Shown: in pieces, positions 25,894 through 35,039 of the stretch
How positions within the stretch are numbered: the first letter of the stretch is position 1
Layout: each line of letters begins with the position of its first letter
NCBI RefSeq assembly: GCF_003344965.1
Contig: NZ_CP031194.1
Coordinates: forward strand, 1,674,001-1,738,000
Source: Streptomyces paludis
GTDB lineage: Bacteria > Actinomycetota > Actinomycetes > Streptomycetales > Streptomycetaceae
Length of the DNA: 64,000 nucleotides
Reading direction: 5' to 3'
Program-made: the position numbers and the translations under genes
Notes under the pieces: generated by a model
Database searches by the model: none
The model's input: only the letters and a program-made list of their open reading frames with translations
What the model was told of the DNA's origin: nothing

Positions 25894-27398
25894 CCCGGCT
25901 CGGCAGGGTACGGCGGCTCAGCGGCCGCAAGAAGCTCGGTGTGGTCGTCGGTGTGGTGGTCCTGGTCGGCGCGGGCGGCTGGGTCGCCGGTACGCAGGTA
26001 CGCTCCCCCGCCGACGCCGCCGCCGCGCGCCGCCCGCCCGAGGCGGGCCCGGTGACGGTCAAGGTCGGGCGCCAGTCCCTCACCGCGACCGTGGTGGCGA
26101 CGGGTTCCGTCGAGTTCGCCTCGCCCCGGCCACTGGCGCTGGCGGGCCAGGTCGGCGCCGGGGCGGCCGGGGGCGCGGGCGGCGAGGCGGCCGGGGAGCA
26201 GCGGGTCACCAGACCGCCGGTCGCCGGTACGAAGGTCGAGGAGGGCGATGTGCTGATGATGGTCAACGGCCGTCCGGTGTTCGCGCTCGCCGGAACCGTC
26301 CCGATGTACCGCGCCCTGGGGCCCGGCGCCTCCGGCGACGATGTGCGGCAGCTCCAGAAGGCGCTGCGGCGGCTCGGGTTCGACCCGGGGGCGGCCAGTG
26401 GGGCGTACCGCCAGGGCACGGCCGGCTCGGTCACCCGCTGGTACGCGAGCAAGGGCCACCAGGCGCAGCAGCCGAGCCTGGCGGACCGGCAGCAACTGGG
26501 GGCGCTGGAGGAGTCGGTGTCGGCGGCGCAGCAGGCGCTGCTGCTGGCGAACGACAGCGGCGCGGGCGGAGGCGCGGGCGGAGGCGCGGGCTCAGACGTA
26601 AGCGAGGAGGACGGCGCCGCCTCGCCGCCCGCGGAGTCCGCCGCCCAGCGGCAGGTACGGCAGCTCCAGCTCAGCTCGGCGCGGAAGTCGCTGGACCTCG
26701 CGAACGCCGCCCTCGGCAGCTTCCGGGAGTCCTACGGGACGAAGGTCCCGGCCGGTGAGGTCGTCTTCTTCCCGAAGCTGCCGGTACGGCTGGACAAGGT
26801 GACCGTGAAGGCCGGGGACTCCCCGTCGGGCCCGGTCGGTACGGTGACCAGCTCCGATGTGGTGGTGGAGACGGTCGTCCCCGGCTCGGACGCCGCGCTG
26901 CTCAGCAAGGGCATGGCCGTCGAGCTGACAACGGCGGCCGGGGAGAAGGCCGTTGGGACGGTGAGCGCGCTGGGAGCCGATGCCGCCGCGACGTCCTCGA
27001 CGGCGGGATCGGCGGGATCGGAGGAGTCGGAGGGGTCGACGGGATCGGCGGGGGCCGGTTCGCCGGGCGGCGAGGAGGAGCCGGACGGTGCGACCGACCC
27101 CACGGCTCCGGTCCAGCTGCGTATCTCCGTACCGGACCCGGGTCCGCTGGCCGGTCAGGCCAGTGCCTCCGTGAAGGTGACGATCAAGATCGGGGCCTCG
27201 GCGGGGAAGGTGCTGACCGTACCGCTCGCCGCGATCCGTACGGCGGCCGACGGCCAGGCCCGGGTACGGGTACGGCGCGGCGACGGGACGGCCGATGTGC
27301 GGGTGACCGTCGGGCTCTCGGCGGCCGGACTCGTCGAGGTGAAGCCGGTGGACGGCGGAAAGCTGTCGCAGGACGACGAAGTGGTGGTGGGCGAGTGA
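25890..27398 (+). CDS. Efflux adaptor with peptidoglycan-binding domain (MacA/HlyD-like)
   Basis: A 502-residue membrane-anchored protein. One N-terminal helix (KLGVVVGVVVLVGAGGWVAG) is followed by a biotinyl-lipoyl-like strand pair (VVATGSVEF). A peptidoglycan-binding domain of type 1 follows (GASGDDVRQLQKALRRLGFD). Then come a helical region, and barrel domains ending VLTVPLAAIRTAADGQARV as in HlyD adaptors. It begins with a GTG inside the previous stop (GTGA) and ends overlapping the ATPase start. In Gram-positive bacteria such proteins couple MacB-type pumps to export through the wall. Gly/Ala/Ser and Ser/Gly/Glu-rich inserts are low complexity. Confidence 0.88.
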   Translation: MTRLGRVRRLSGRKKLGVVVGVVVLVGAGGWVAGTQVRSPADAAAARRPPEAGPVTVKVGRQSLTATVVATGSVEFASPRPLALAGQVGAGAAGGAGGEAAGEQRVTRPPVAGTKVEEGDVLMMVNGRPVFALAGTVPMYRALGPGASGDDVRQLQKALRRLGFDPGAASGAYRQGTAGSVTRWYASKGHQAQQPSLADRQQLGALEESVSAAQQALLLANDSGAGGGAGGGAGSDVSEEDGAASPPAESAAQRQVRQLQLSSARKSLDLANAALGSFRESYGTKVPAGEVVFFPKLPVRLDKVTVKAGDSPSGPVGTVTSSDVVVETVVPGSDAALLSKGMAVELTTAAGEKAVGTVSALGADAAATSSTAGSAGSEESEGSTGSAGAGSPGGEEEPDGATDPTAPVQLRISVPDPGPLAGQASASVKVTIKIGASAGKVLTVPLAAIRTAADGQARVRVRRGDGTADVRVTVGLSAAGLVEVKPVDGGKLSQDDEVVVGE

Positions 27399-28153
27399 CG
27401 TTCCAGAGCGAGCCCGCCGAGTCCACCACGTCCGCCGAGCCCACCGCGCCCACCGCACCCGCCGAGCCCACGGTCATCGAACTCACCGCCGTGGAGCGGA
27501 CATTCGACTCCGTACCGCCCGTACAAGCGCTGCGCGGTGTCGATCTGGCCGTACGGCGCGGTGAACACCTCTCCGTCGTCGGCCCGTCCGGTTCCGGGAA
27601 GTCGACCCTGCTGAACACCCTGGGCCTGCTCGACCGGCCCACCGCCGGCACGTACCGGCTGGACGGTGTGGAGACGACTGGGCTGGGCGATCCGGAACGC
27701 ACCGCGCTGCGCGGCAGCCGGATCGGGTTCGTGTTCCAGTCGTTCCATCTGCTGCCGTACCGGACGGTGGACGAGAACGTGATGATGGCCGAGACCTACC
27801 GCAGACCTCGTCCCGGCCGGGGCCGCGGCAGCCGGCGCGCCCGTGCCCGCGAGTCGCTGGAGCGGGTGGGGCTGGGCCACCGGTCGGGCTTCCGGCCCGA
27901 CCGGCTGTCCGGCGGGGAGCGCCAACGGGTCGCGATAGCACGGGCGTTGATGAGCGAACCGGCGTTGCTGCTCTGCGACGAGCCGACCGGCAACCTGGAC
28001 AGCGAGAACACCCTGTCGGTGCTGTCGCTCTTCGACGACCTGACCGCGCAGGGCATGACCCTGGTGCTGATCACCCACGACGAGACGGTGAGCCGCCGGG
28101 CGGGCCGCCGGGTCCGGATCACCGACGGCCTGCTGACACGGGAGGCGGGGTGA
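27395..28153 (+). CDS. MacB/LolD-type ABC transporter ATP-binding protein
   Basis: A 252-residue ABC ATPase. Walker A is GPSGSGKST, the signature is LSGGERQRVAIARAL, and Walker B is LLLCDEPTGNLD, followed by the H-loop LVLITHDE. The D-loop and the phrase LNTLGLLDRPTAGTYRLDG are typical of the MacB/LolD (3.A.1.122/125) class. The first 30 residues are Thr/Pro/Glu-rich and non-conserved. It overlaps the genes on both sides by four bases and works with the permease and adaptor as a tripartite efflux unit. Confidence 0.93.
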   Translation: MTFQSEPAESTTSAEPTAPTAPAEPTVIELTAVERTFDSVPPVQALRGVDLAVRRGEHLSVVGPSGSGKSTLLNTLGLLDRPTAGTYRLDGVETTGLGDPERTALRGSRIGFVFQSFHLLPYRTVDENVMMAETYRRPRPGRGRGSRRARARESLERVGLGHRSGFRPDRLSGGERQRVAIARALMSEPALLLCDEPTGNLDSENTLSVLSLFDDLTAQGMTLVLITHDETVSRRAGRRVRITDGLLTREAG

Positions 28154-29406
28154 GAGCGGTAAGGCGCGCCCGGCGCGGTGGGCGCGCCGACCGCCCCTGG
28201 ATGGACCCCCGGGATCTGTGGGCGGAGGCGCTCGCGGGCGTCCTCGCCCGGCCCGTACGGTCGGCGCTGACCACGCTCGGCACGGTGCTCGGCATCACGA
28301 CGCTGGTGATCACGATCGGGGTGGCGGCCACGGCGGGCAATCAGATCGTCGGCCGGTTCGACGCGCTCACCGCGACCTCGGTGACGGTGAAGGTGCCGGC
28401 CCCGGCGCCGGGTTCGGAGGACTCCGGCCCCCTGGTGCCCTGGTCGGGGACCGAGGCGGTCGGGCGGCTCGCCGGGGTGGAGTCGGTCGCGGCGCTCGGT
28501 GACTCCCCCGCGACCAACAGCGTGCGGGTACGGTCCAACGACGTCAACGCGCCCGGCGACACCTCCGGCCAGACCCTGGCCGTACTCGCCGCCTCGGAGG
28601 GCGTACCGGCGGGTGTACGCGGACGGATGACCGCGGGGCGGTTCTTCGACGCGGGCAATGTGGCGCGCCACGACCAGGTGGCGGTGCTCGGGGACCAGGC
28701 GGCGAAGCTGCTCGGCATCAGCCGGGTGGAGGACTCCCCCGCGGTGTTCTTCAAGGGACAGTCGTACACGGTCATCGGTGTTCTCGGCGGCATGAAGCGC
28801 GAACAGCGGCTGTCCACCGCCGTGTTGCTGCCGTCCACGACGGCCGGGGACCGCCTCGGGCTGCGGAACGTCACCCACGTACTGATCAACACCGCGCTCG
28901 GCGCGGCCCAGCAGGTGGCCCGCCAGGCACCGATCGCGCTGGCCCCCGGGCATCAGGATTCCCTCAACGTGTCGGCCCCCGCGGACCTGTCCAAGGCCCG
29001 TGACAACGTCGAGAGCGATGTGAACGGCCTCTTCCTCGTCCTGGGCCTGGTGTCCCTGGTCGTAGGGGCCATCGGCATCGCCAACGTCACACTGGTGACC
29101 GTCATGGAACGCGTCGGGGAGATCGGCCTGCGCCGCGCCCTGGGCGCGTCCCGGCGCCAGGTCGCCGGCCAGTTCCTGCTGGAGTCGACGACGATCGGCC
29201 TGCTCGGCGGCGTGGTGGGCGCGGCCCTGGGCATCGCGGTGGTGGTGGCCGTGGCCGTCACCAAGGAGTGGACACCGGTCCTCGACCTGACCCTCGCCTT
29301 CGGCGCCCCCCTGGCCGGCGCCCTGGTCGGCCTGATAGCCGGCCTCTACCCATCCCTCCGAGCCGCCCGCATGGAACCGGTCGACGCCCTGCGCGCCCCC
29401 TCATGA
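28150..29406 (+). CDS. MacB/FtsX-type ABC transporter permease
   Basis: A 418-residue permease with one N-terminal helix (LTTLGTVLGITTLVITIGVA), a large extracellular MacB_PCD domain (about residues 60-285) and three C-terminal helices. The FtsX domain carries ANVTLVTVMERVGEIGLRRALGASRRQ, the coupling segment of this family (VGEIGLRRALGASRRQV). It closes the operon started by the ECF sigma gene. The exported compound is unknown; MacB-type systems often move peptides or antibiotics. Confidence 0.92.
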   Translation: MRAVRRARRGGRADRPWMDPRDLWAEALAGVLARPVRSALTTLGTVLGITTLVITIGVAATAGNQIVGRFDALTATSVTVKVPAPAPGSEDSGPLVPWSGTEAVGRLAGVESVAALGDSPATNSVRVRSNDVNAPGDTSGQTLAVLAASEGVPAGVRGRMTAGRFFDAGNVARHDQVAVLGDQAAKLLGISRVEDSPAVFFKGQSYTVIGVLGGMKREQRLSTAVLLPSTTAGDRLGLRNVTHVLINTALGAAQQVARQAPIALAPGHQDSLNVSAPADLSKARDNVESDVNGLFLVLGLVSLVVGAIGIANVTLVTVMERVGEIGLRRALGASRRQVAGQFLLESTTIGLLGGVVGAALGIAVVVAVAVTKEWTPVLDLTLAFGAPLAGALVGLIAGLYPSLRAARMEPVDALRAPS

Positions 29407-29515
29407 CCGGGCCCGGCCGCGTGCATCTCCCTTTGCGGGCAACCGCTTTGGGACCTCAGCGGCGGATTCACACTCCTCCGGACCGCCGCGAGAGCCGTCG
29501 AACAGTAGTGGCATA

Positions 29516-30808
29516 GTGAGACCCGTGAGGATCCCTGGCTGGATGGTGCCGGTCATCGCCGTGGTCGTGATTACGCCGATATCGATCGGGGTCGGGGCCG
29601 TCATGCTCGGCACCTTCGACGACAGTGAGGCGGCCGACGCGAATATCTCCGCGTCGAGCGACACGGAGCTGAAGCCGGGCGATGTGGGTGTGCCCGTGGT
29701 GTACGCGAAGCTCATACGCGACGCCGCGGCCGGGTGTGCCGACAAGGCGCTCACCGCGCCTGTGCTGGCAGCGCAGTTGAAGCACGGGAGCAACTTCAAT
29801 CCGCGGGCCCGGTCCATCGCGCTGGACGGTTCGGACGGGTCGGGCGGGGGCGGCGAGCAGTCGCTGACGGATCCGCGGACCGAGGAAGAGAAGGCGGCGG
29901 ACGGCCGGAAGGACGGGGAACTTCTCGAAGAGGAAACCGCGTCCGGTGAGAGCGTCTCCAGTGACAGTCCAACGCCGGATGACGAGGCGTCGGGTAGTGA
30001 GTCGTCGGGTAGCGAGGCGTCGGGGAATGAGCTGCCCCAAGGGACCCCCGCCGACCGGCCCGTCACCCGGGGCATCGCGCAGTTCTCCGACGCCGACTGG
30101 GCCGTCGACGGGATCGACGGCAACAAGGACGGTGTCAAGGACATCCTCGACCCGGCCGACGCCATACCGTCCCTGGGCAAGAAGATGTGCGCGCTCCTGC
30201 GGACCGCGAAGGAGCACACCGACTACCGCGGCGCCCCGCTGGAGATGGCCCTGGCGGGCTATCACGCGGGCTGGAAGACCGTCGAGAAGTACGGCGGCGT
30301 GCCGCGCGCGACCGGGGCCGACGAGGAGACGTACCAGTACGTCAAGGCCGTGCTGAAGTACGCCGCCCAGATGGTCGTGCCGGCCGGCGGCGCCGCCGTC
30401 TCCGGCGGCTGGACGCTGCCCGTCCAGGGGCCGGCCGGCACCCCGTACCACCAGCGCGGCTCCTCCTGGTCCACCGGGCTGCACACCGGCGTCGACTTCG
30501 TCGTCCCCAGCGGTACGGCGGTCAAGGCGATCGGCCCCGGCGAGGTCGTCACGGCCGGGGCGGGCGGCGACTACGGCAATCAGGTCGTCATCCGCCACGA
30601 GGACGGCACGTACAGCCAGTACGCCCATCTCTCCCAGGTGAAGGCCGTCGTCGGCCAGAGCGTCCTGGGCGGCGCGCTCATCGGCTGGTCCGGCGCGACC
30701 GGCAACGTCACGGGGCCGCATCTGCACTTCGAGATACGCACCGGGCCCGCGTTCGGCTCCGACATCCCCCCGATCCCGTATCTGCGCGCCAAGGGCCTGA
30801 TCAGCTGA
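29516..30808 (+). CDS. Membrane-anchored lytic-transglycosylase-like and M23 peptidase protein
   Basis: A 430-residue protein with an N-terminal anchor (VPVIAVVVITPISIGVGAVM). It has a lysozyme-like SLT domain (split by a Ser/Glu-rich insert; landmarks RGIAQFSDADW, DPADAIPS, MALAGYHAGW) and a C-terminal M23 peptidase with zinc ligands in HTGVDF and HLHFEIR. The M23 site is intact. In the SLT domain the expected catalytic Glu of the ES-x-F-x-P motif is replaced by Gly (HGSNFNP), so that half may be inactive. Starts at GTG 29516 or 29525. It converges with the injection-system cluster, from which a strong terminator separates it. Confidence 0.88.
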   Translation: MRPVRIPGWMVPVIAVVVITPISIGVGAVMLGTFDDSEAADANISASSDTELKPGDVGVPVVYAKLIRDAAAGCADKALTAPVLAAQLKHGSNFNPRARSIALDGSDGSGGGGEQSLTDPRTEEEKAADGRKDGELLEEETASGESVSSDSPTPDDEASGSESSGSEASGNELPQGTPADRPVTRGIAQFSDADWAVDGIDGNKDGVKDILDPADAIPSLGKKMCALLRTAKEHTDYRGAPLEMALAGYHAGWKTVEKYGGVPRATGADEETYQYVKAVLKYAAQMVVPAGGAAVSGGWTLPVQGPAGTPYHQRGSSWSTGLHTGVDFVVPSGTAVKAIGPGEVVTAGAGGDYGNQVVIRHEDGTYSQYAHLSQVKAVVGQSVLGGALIGWSGATGNVTGPHLHFEIRTGPAFGSDIPPIPYLRAKGLIS

Positions 30809-30843
30809 GGAAGTGTGGCCGCGAGCCCGCCCGCAGACGGAAA

Positions 30844-30888
30844 CCGCCTCCCCAACAGGGCCTCGGGCGAGGTCCGTTGGGGAGGCGG
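30844..30888. terminator. Strong bidirectional terminator hairpin
   Basis: A 13-base stem, CCGCCTCCCCAAC at 30844-30856 with GTTGGGGAGGCGG at 30876-30888, closes a 19-base loop that holds a small inner hairpin. It lies between the M23 gene (ends 30808) and the last gene of the injection-system operon (ends 30935 on the other strand), so it can stop transcription from both sides. Confidence 0.88.
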
Positions 30889-30934
30889 GCGGGCGGGGTG
30901 CGGTCCACCGCCGGGCGCTAGGCGCCGCTGAACA

Positions 30935-32329
30935 CTACGTGCCGCTGGTCGTCGCGCGGGTGAAGAACTCGATCTCGGCTATCGAGACCTGCTTGTCGTC
31001 GCCCACGTTGAACGCCGAGCGGATGACGAAGCGGACGCTGATGACGTTCTGCGCCCGGAACTTCCGCCGCTGGGGCCCGCTGACCTGGTCGAGCTTGATG
31101 TGGCGCGTGACCTTCTTCCCGTCGGACGTGGTGATGATCGCGTCCATCCGGTGCGGCAGCGCGGCCTCCGCGAGGTCGGGCGCCTTGGTGGAGATGCCGG
31201 ACGTGATGAGGATGTCCAGCAGCCGGGTGGGCTCCTTGAAGCCCGCCTCGACCCACTCGCCCTCGGCGTCGCCCGAGATCCCGGGGCCCCACCAGCTGTT
31301 GTTGACCTTGTCGAAGAGCAGCTTCGGCGGGTGGTTGCCGAAGGAACGCGACGCCGCCGCGGAGTCCGGGGTGATCTGGGCCCGCTTCGCGAAGTGGTCG
31401 CGGGCCGCGTTCCACGCCGTACCGACGTTGAACGCCGCGTAGATCACCAGCACGAGCGCGAGACCGTACGCGACCCACGTGAAGATACGGCCGATCCCCC
31501 GGCGCAGCTTCGGGCGGTCGCCCGCCCACGGCACCGGGCCCTCGCCGAAGCTCCAGATCCGGCGCCACCAGGGGAGCGGGGCCTCCGGAACGCCGGGGCG
31601 ATCCGCGAGGGACATACCGCAGCGCCGGCAGAAGTGCCGGTCGGGGCGGTTGCCGACCTGGCACCAGGGGCACGGCGGGCCGGTCTCCTCGGTCTGATCG
31701 CCGCCGGGCGCCTGGACGCGCGGGCGGGGCGCGGCGGGCATGCCGGGGAGGACCGGGGCGACGTCCGGGGCCGGGGGCGCGGCGGCGCGCTGGTCGGCGA
31801 CCGGTACGAGCAGCGCCCTGGCCCGCGCGCTCGCGTCCGAGTCGGCGGAACCCGAGGCCCCGGAGGACCCGGAGGACCCGGCGGACGCGGACGCCGCCGG
31901 GGAAGCGTCCGCCGGGGGGATGACCACCGGCGGGAACGTGGGCAGGGTGTCGGCCTCGTCCAGCTCCGGATCCGGCGCGTCGGCGCGTACGGGCTCACGC
32001 GCGGGCTCGCGCACCGGCTCACGTACGGGCTCGCGCGCCGGTTCGCGCGCCGAGTCCGGCCTCCGCGCATCGGCATCGGCATCGGCATCGGCATCCGCGT
32101 CGGCCGACGCGTCGTCCGAAGCGCTCGCACCCGGCTTGCTCGCGCCCGATGTACTCGCACTCCGTTCCTGTGTGTCCGGGGTCCAGCTCAGTACCGCGCC
32201 GCAGCCGTCGCAGAACGACTGCCCCGGGGTCGGCCGCGTACCGCACTCTGCGCAGTGACGTGCCTTGTTCCCCCCGTCGCCGCCCGCGGAAGCGGGTGGC
32301 GTGGAGGGGGAAGCCTGCTGACTGGTCAC
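30935..32329 (-). CDS. Zinc-ribbon, transmembrane, discoidin-like protein; CisA-like eCIS membrane factor
   Basis: A 464-residue protein ending the operon. Two zinc ribbons are visible: CAECGTRPTPGQSFCDGCG near residue 20 and CPWCQVGNRPDRHFCRRCG near residue 245. Between them is a disordered Asp/Ala, Arg/Glu/Pro and Ser-rich stretch. One transmembrane helix (TWVAYGLALVLVIYAAFNVG) is followed by a C-terminal F5/8-type-C or NADase-type glycan-binding-like domain, ending VSIAEIEFFTRA. The cytoplasmic-anchor-exterior layout and position fit CisA, the membrane protein required for Streptomyces CIS function, though that match is from memory. The GTG at 32329 overlaps the previous stop; the open frame upstream is not the gene. 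Confidence 0.75.
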   Translation of the reverse strand: MTSQQASPSTPPASAGGDGGNKARHCAECGTRPTPGQSFCDGCGAVLSWTPDTQERSASTSGASKPGASASDDASADADADADADADARRPDSAREPAREPVREPVREPAREPVRADAPDPELDEADTLPTFPPVVIPPADASPAASASAGSSGSSGASGSADSDASARARALLVPVADQRAAAPPAPDVAPVLPGMPAAPRPRVQAPGGDQTEETGPPCPWCQVGNRPDRHFCRRCGMSLADRPGVPEAPLPWWRRIWSFGEGPVPWAGDRPKLRRGIGRIFTWVAYGLALVLVIYAAFNVGTAWNAARDHFAKRAQITPDSAAASRSFGNHPPKLLFDKVNNSWWGPGISGDAEGEWVEAGFKEPTRLLDILITSGISTKAPDLAEAALPHRMDAIITTSDGKKVTRHIKLDQVSGPQRRKFRAQNVISVRFVIRSAFNVGDDKQVSIAEIEFFTRATTSGT

Positions 32330-33084
32330 CTGTCGGAAGTCCTTTCGGCTGCGGTCACCTGGACCGTGTAAGGCATATGGGCGGGGCGGGCTGCCGCGAC
32401 AAGGCGGTCCAGCCGGTGCTCGGCTGCGGGGCCGGGGTCCGGCAGCCGTACGGTGACATGCAGACGCGGGCGGGCCTCGCCGGGGACCGGGCCCAGGGGC
32501 CTGGCGTCCCAGGTGGCCGCGCCGCTCTCGGTGATCTCGGGTTCCACGCCGAAGGCGAGCCGTACCGCCTCGGCCAGTCCGCGCCGGGTGCCGCGGATAC
32601 GGTGCAGCCGTACGGCGGCGGTCACCGCCGCGCGCATCGCGACCGTCGCCTCGGTGTCGTCGGGGTGGCCGGTGCCCGGCGCGGCGAGCGGGGACTTCGC
32701 GAGGTCCGGGCCGCCGGATCCCACGGCGTACCCGGCGGTGTCGGGCCCTTCGGTCCCGGCGCCCACCCAGTCGCCGAGCCAGCGGGTGAAGTCCGCGGGC
32801 GCGAGCGACGGCTTGAAGTAGGCGTCCAGGCAGTCGAGCACGTTGTGGAGCGGCGCGAGGACCTCGTCGAGCCCCGCGACGAAGCGCTGGGCGAGATCGT
32901 CGTCGGCGAACACGGCGGGCAGCATCACGCCCAGCGGGGCCGAGGAGCCGAGGCCGTCGATGGAGCCGCGCCTGCTCGCGCTCACCTGCCCACGCGCGTT
33001 CCCGCTGCCGCTCCCGCCGTTCCCGTAACCGCCCTTCCCGTACCCGCCGTTGCCGCTCCCGCCCGTACTCCCGTACGCGCTCAT
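32326..33084 (-). CDS. eCIS baseplate wedge protein (phage tail protein I/TIGR02242-like)
   Basis: A 252-residue protein of the phage tail-like family that usually follows the large baseplate J-like protein. The core reads FVAGLDEVLAPLHNVLDCLDAYF and later RLHRIRGTRRGLAEAVRLAFG and ARPAHMPYTVQV. In contractile systems this partner completes the baseplate wedge with Cis11. The N-terminus carries a Gly/Tyr/Asn/Ser-rich extension of about 30 residues (GNGGYGKGGYGNGG) of unknown role. It overlaps its neighbours by four bases on both sides (ATGA and GTGA). Confidence 0.82.
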   Translation of the reverse strand: MSAYGSTGGSGNGGYGKGGYGNGGSGSGNARGQVSASRRGSIDGLGSSAPLGVMLPAVFADDDLAQRFVAGLDEVLAPLHNVLDCLDAYFKPSLAPADFTRWLGDWVGAGTEGPDTAGYAVGSGGPDLAKSPLAAPGTGHPDDTEATVAMRAAVTAAVRLHRIRGTRRGLAEAVRLAFGVEPEITESGAATWDARPLGPVPGEARPRLHVTVRLPDPGPAAEHRLDRLVAAARPAHMPYTVQVTAAERTSDR

Positions 33085-35039
33085 GACGCGTCCCCAATCA
33101 CCCGGACACGGTGGTCGAACGAGAAGACCAGCGCGGGCGGCTGGAGATCGATCCGCTCGGTGGGGTCGCCGCGCTTGCCGCTCAGCGGGTCGGCGGGGTG
33201 CAGCAGCACCTCGTCCACCAGCTCGACGCCGGGCACCCGCTGGAGCACCGCGAAGACCTCGCCCGCCTGCACCGGGCGCCCGAAGGGCCAGCCCGTGCCG
33301 TGCGCCCCGCCGGTCAGCGGGTCGAGGTGGCGGTACAGGGCGTCGTGCGCCTCCCGCCTGACCCGGTCGGTGTCCGTACCGCGGAAGGCGTGCACGGTCG
33401 CGACGACGGTCACCCCCTGGTAGAACGGCGGGCCGACGGCCAACCGGGTCCCGATCAGGCGCCGTTCGTCCAGGAAGCGGGTGATCCGGCCCAGCATCTC
33501 GTCGCCCGGGACGAGCTGCTCGAAGCGCAGCCGGCCGCCCGGGTCGGAGACCGCCTGCGGCACGACCAGCACCCGTACGGCATGCGCGCCGTGCTCGTCC
33601 GGCTCGGCCGCCAGACAGGTGATACGGGCGGTCTCGGGCGCCGCGCGCCGCGCCAGCTCCTCGTAGTCCCGCAGGGTCACGGCCCGGTCCTGCGCGCTGA
33701 GCGCGATGGGCGCCCTGCGCTTCGCCTCCTGGACGGTCTCGCCGTCGACCCCGCCGCGCGCGGCCTCCCGGTTGACGACATCGGAGACGTACGGGACGGA
33801 GTCGCGCAGCACCTGGATGGCGCCCCGGGCGACATTGCCGGCCTTTCCGCCGCCCGTACGGTAGAGACGGGCCCGGATGGGCGCGCCCTTGGGCGGGACC
33901 GCGCCGTACTGGCGCAGGGTGCCGTCCTGTTCGCGTACGGACGGGCCGAAGGCGATCTCGCCGGTGGCCGCGTCCAGGGTGATGTGCCGGTCGTTGGGGC
34001 CGGAGGCGGCGAAGTGGCCGACGGTCTGCCAGTTGATCCAGCCGTCGCGCTCGGCGACCTGGAGCACCAGGGGCCGCGGGCCGCCGACGACGGGGCTGTG
34101 GGCCAGCCGCAGCCGGTGGCCGGGCAGCCCGGTGGACTCCCCGAGGGCCTCGTCCCGCACGGTCTCGGCGTGGACCACCCCGGTGGTGCCGCCGATGCTG
34201 AACGCCTCGGCGGAGCGGATGGTGGGCGAGGTGGTGTAGAACGGCTGGTCCTGGGCCGGTTCGGTGACCACACAGCGCAGCCAGCCCGCCTCGCGCCGCC
34301 CTGCGCGGGAGAGCGCGTGACCGCCGGGGACATGCAGCACGACCTCACCGGGGCGGTTGAGCCCGCCGGTGGTGTCCCGCTCGACCTCGCAGGTCACCCA
34401 GCCGTCGGCCGTCCACGCCTCCCAGGTCAGCGGGGGCTGCCGGGGGTCGACACCGACACCGTCCACCTGGCTGTCCAGCTCCAGGACGACCACACACTCC
34501 GGTACGGCGGCGCTGAGCCCGAACAGCATGCGGTCGCCGGGCCGCGGGGACTCCGTGAAGCAGTGCACGTCCTTGGACTCGGCGAGGTCCGCGGTACGGT
34601 CGACGGCCTCCTCACCGGTCCGCTGGACCACCAGCGCCGACAACTCGCACGGTACGACGGTGAGTTCGCGCTCGGTGGCGAAGACCACCGCGTCCTCGGT
34701 CTGGGTGCGGGCGGTGGCGACCTCGGTGCCCGTCGCCAGCACCACGGGCTGCCGCTGCGGCGCCGACAGCCAGAACGTGACATCGGCGCGCGCGGCGGAC
34801 GGCGGGAAGAGGGTGATCCCGATGAGGTCCAGGAACGCGAGATGGTTCTTCTCGGGCACCCGGTTGAGCCGGTAGACGATCTGGTCGGCCATGTGGGCGA
34901 CCGTCTCGACCAGGGTCACCCCCGGGTCGGAGACGTTGTGGTCGGTCCATTCGGGGGCGCGCTGCTGGATATAGCGCTTGGCGTCGTCGACGAACTGCTG
35001 GAAGCGCCGGTCGTCGAGGTTCGGGGAGGGCAGGGCCAT
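33081..35039 (-). CDS. eCIS baseplate wedge protein (baseplate J/TIGR02243-like, Cis11)
   Basis: A 652-residue baseplate assembly protein. The N-terminal segment DDAKRYIQQRAPEWTDHNV then SDPGVTLVETVAHMADQIVYRLNRVPEKN is the mark of this family. The middle is beta-rich and the C-terminal half holds the gpJ-type core (LRDYEELARRAAPETARI). It forms the main part of the baseplate wedges around the spike, together with gp25. It starts one base after the gp25 gene ends (shared base at 35039) and is co-translated with the next gene. Confidence 0.88.
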   Translation of the reverse strand: MALPSPNLDDRRFQQFVDDAKRYIQQRAPEWTDHNVSDPGVTLVETVAHMADQIVYRLNRVPEKNHLAFLDLIGITLFPPSAARADVTFWLSAPQRQPVVLATGTEVATARTQTEDAVVFATERELTVVPCELSALVVQRTGEEAVDRTADLAESKDVHCFTESPRPGDRMLFGLSAAVPECVVVLELDSQVDGVGVDPRQPPLTWEAWTADGWVTCEVERDTTGGLNRPGEVVLHVPGGHALSRAGRREAGWLRCVVTEPAQDQPFYTTSPTIRSAEAFSIGGTTGVVHAETVRDEALGESTGLPGHRLRLAHSPVVGGPRPLVLQVAERDGWINWQTVGHFAASGPNDRHITLDAATGEIAFGPSVREQDGTLRQYGAVPPKGAPIRARLYRTGGGKAGNVARGAIQVLRDSVPYVSDVVNREAARGGVDGETVQEAKRRAPIALSAQDRAVTLRDYEELARRAAPETARITCLAAEPDEHGAHAVRVLVVPQAVSDPGGRLRFEQLVPGDEMLGRITRFLDERRLIGTRLAVGPPFYQGVTVVATVHAFRGTDTDRVRREAHDALYRHLDPLTGGAHGTGWPFGRPVQAGEVFAVLQRVPGVELVDEVLLHPADPLSGKRGDPTERIDLQPPALVFSFDHRVRVIGDAS

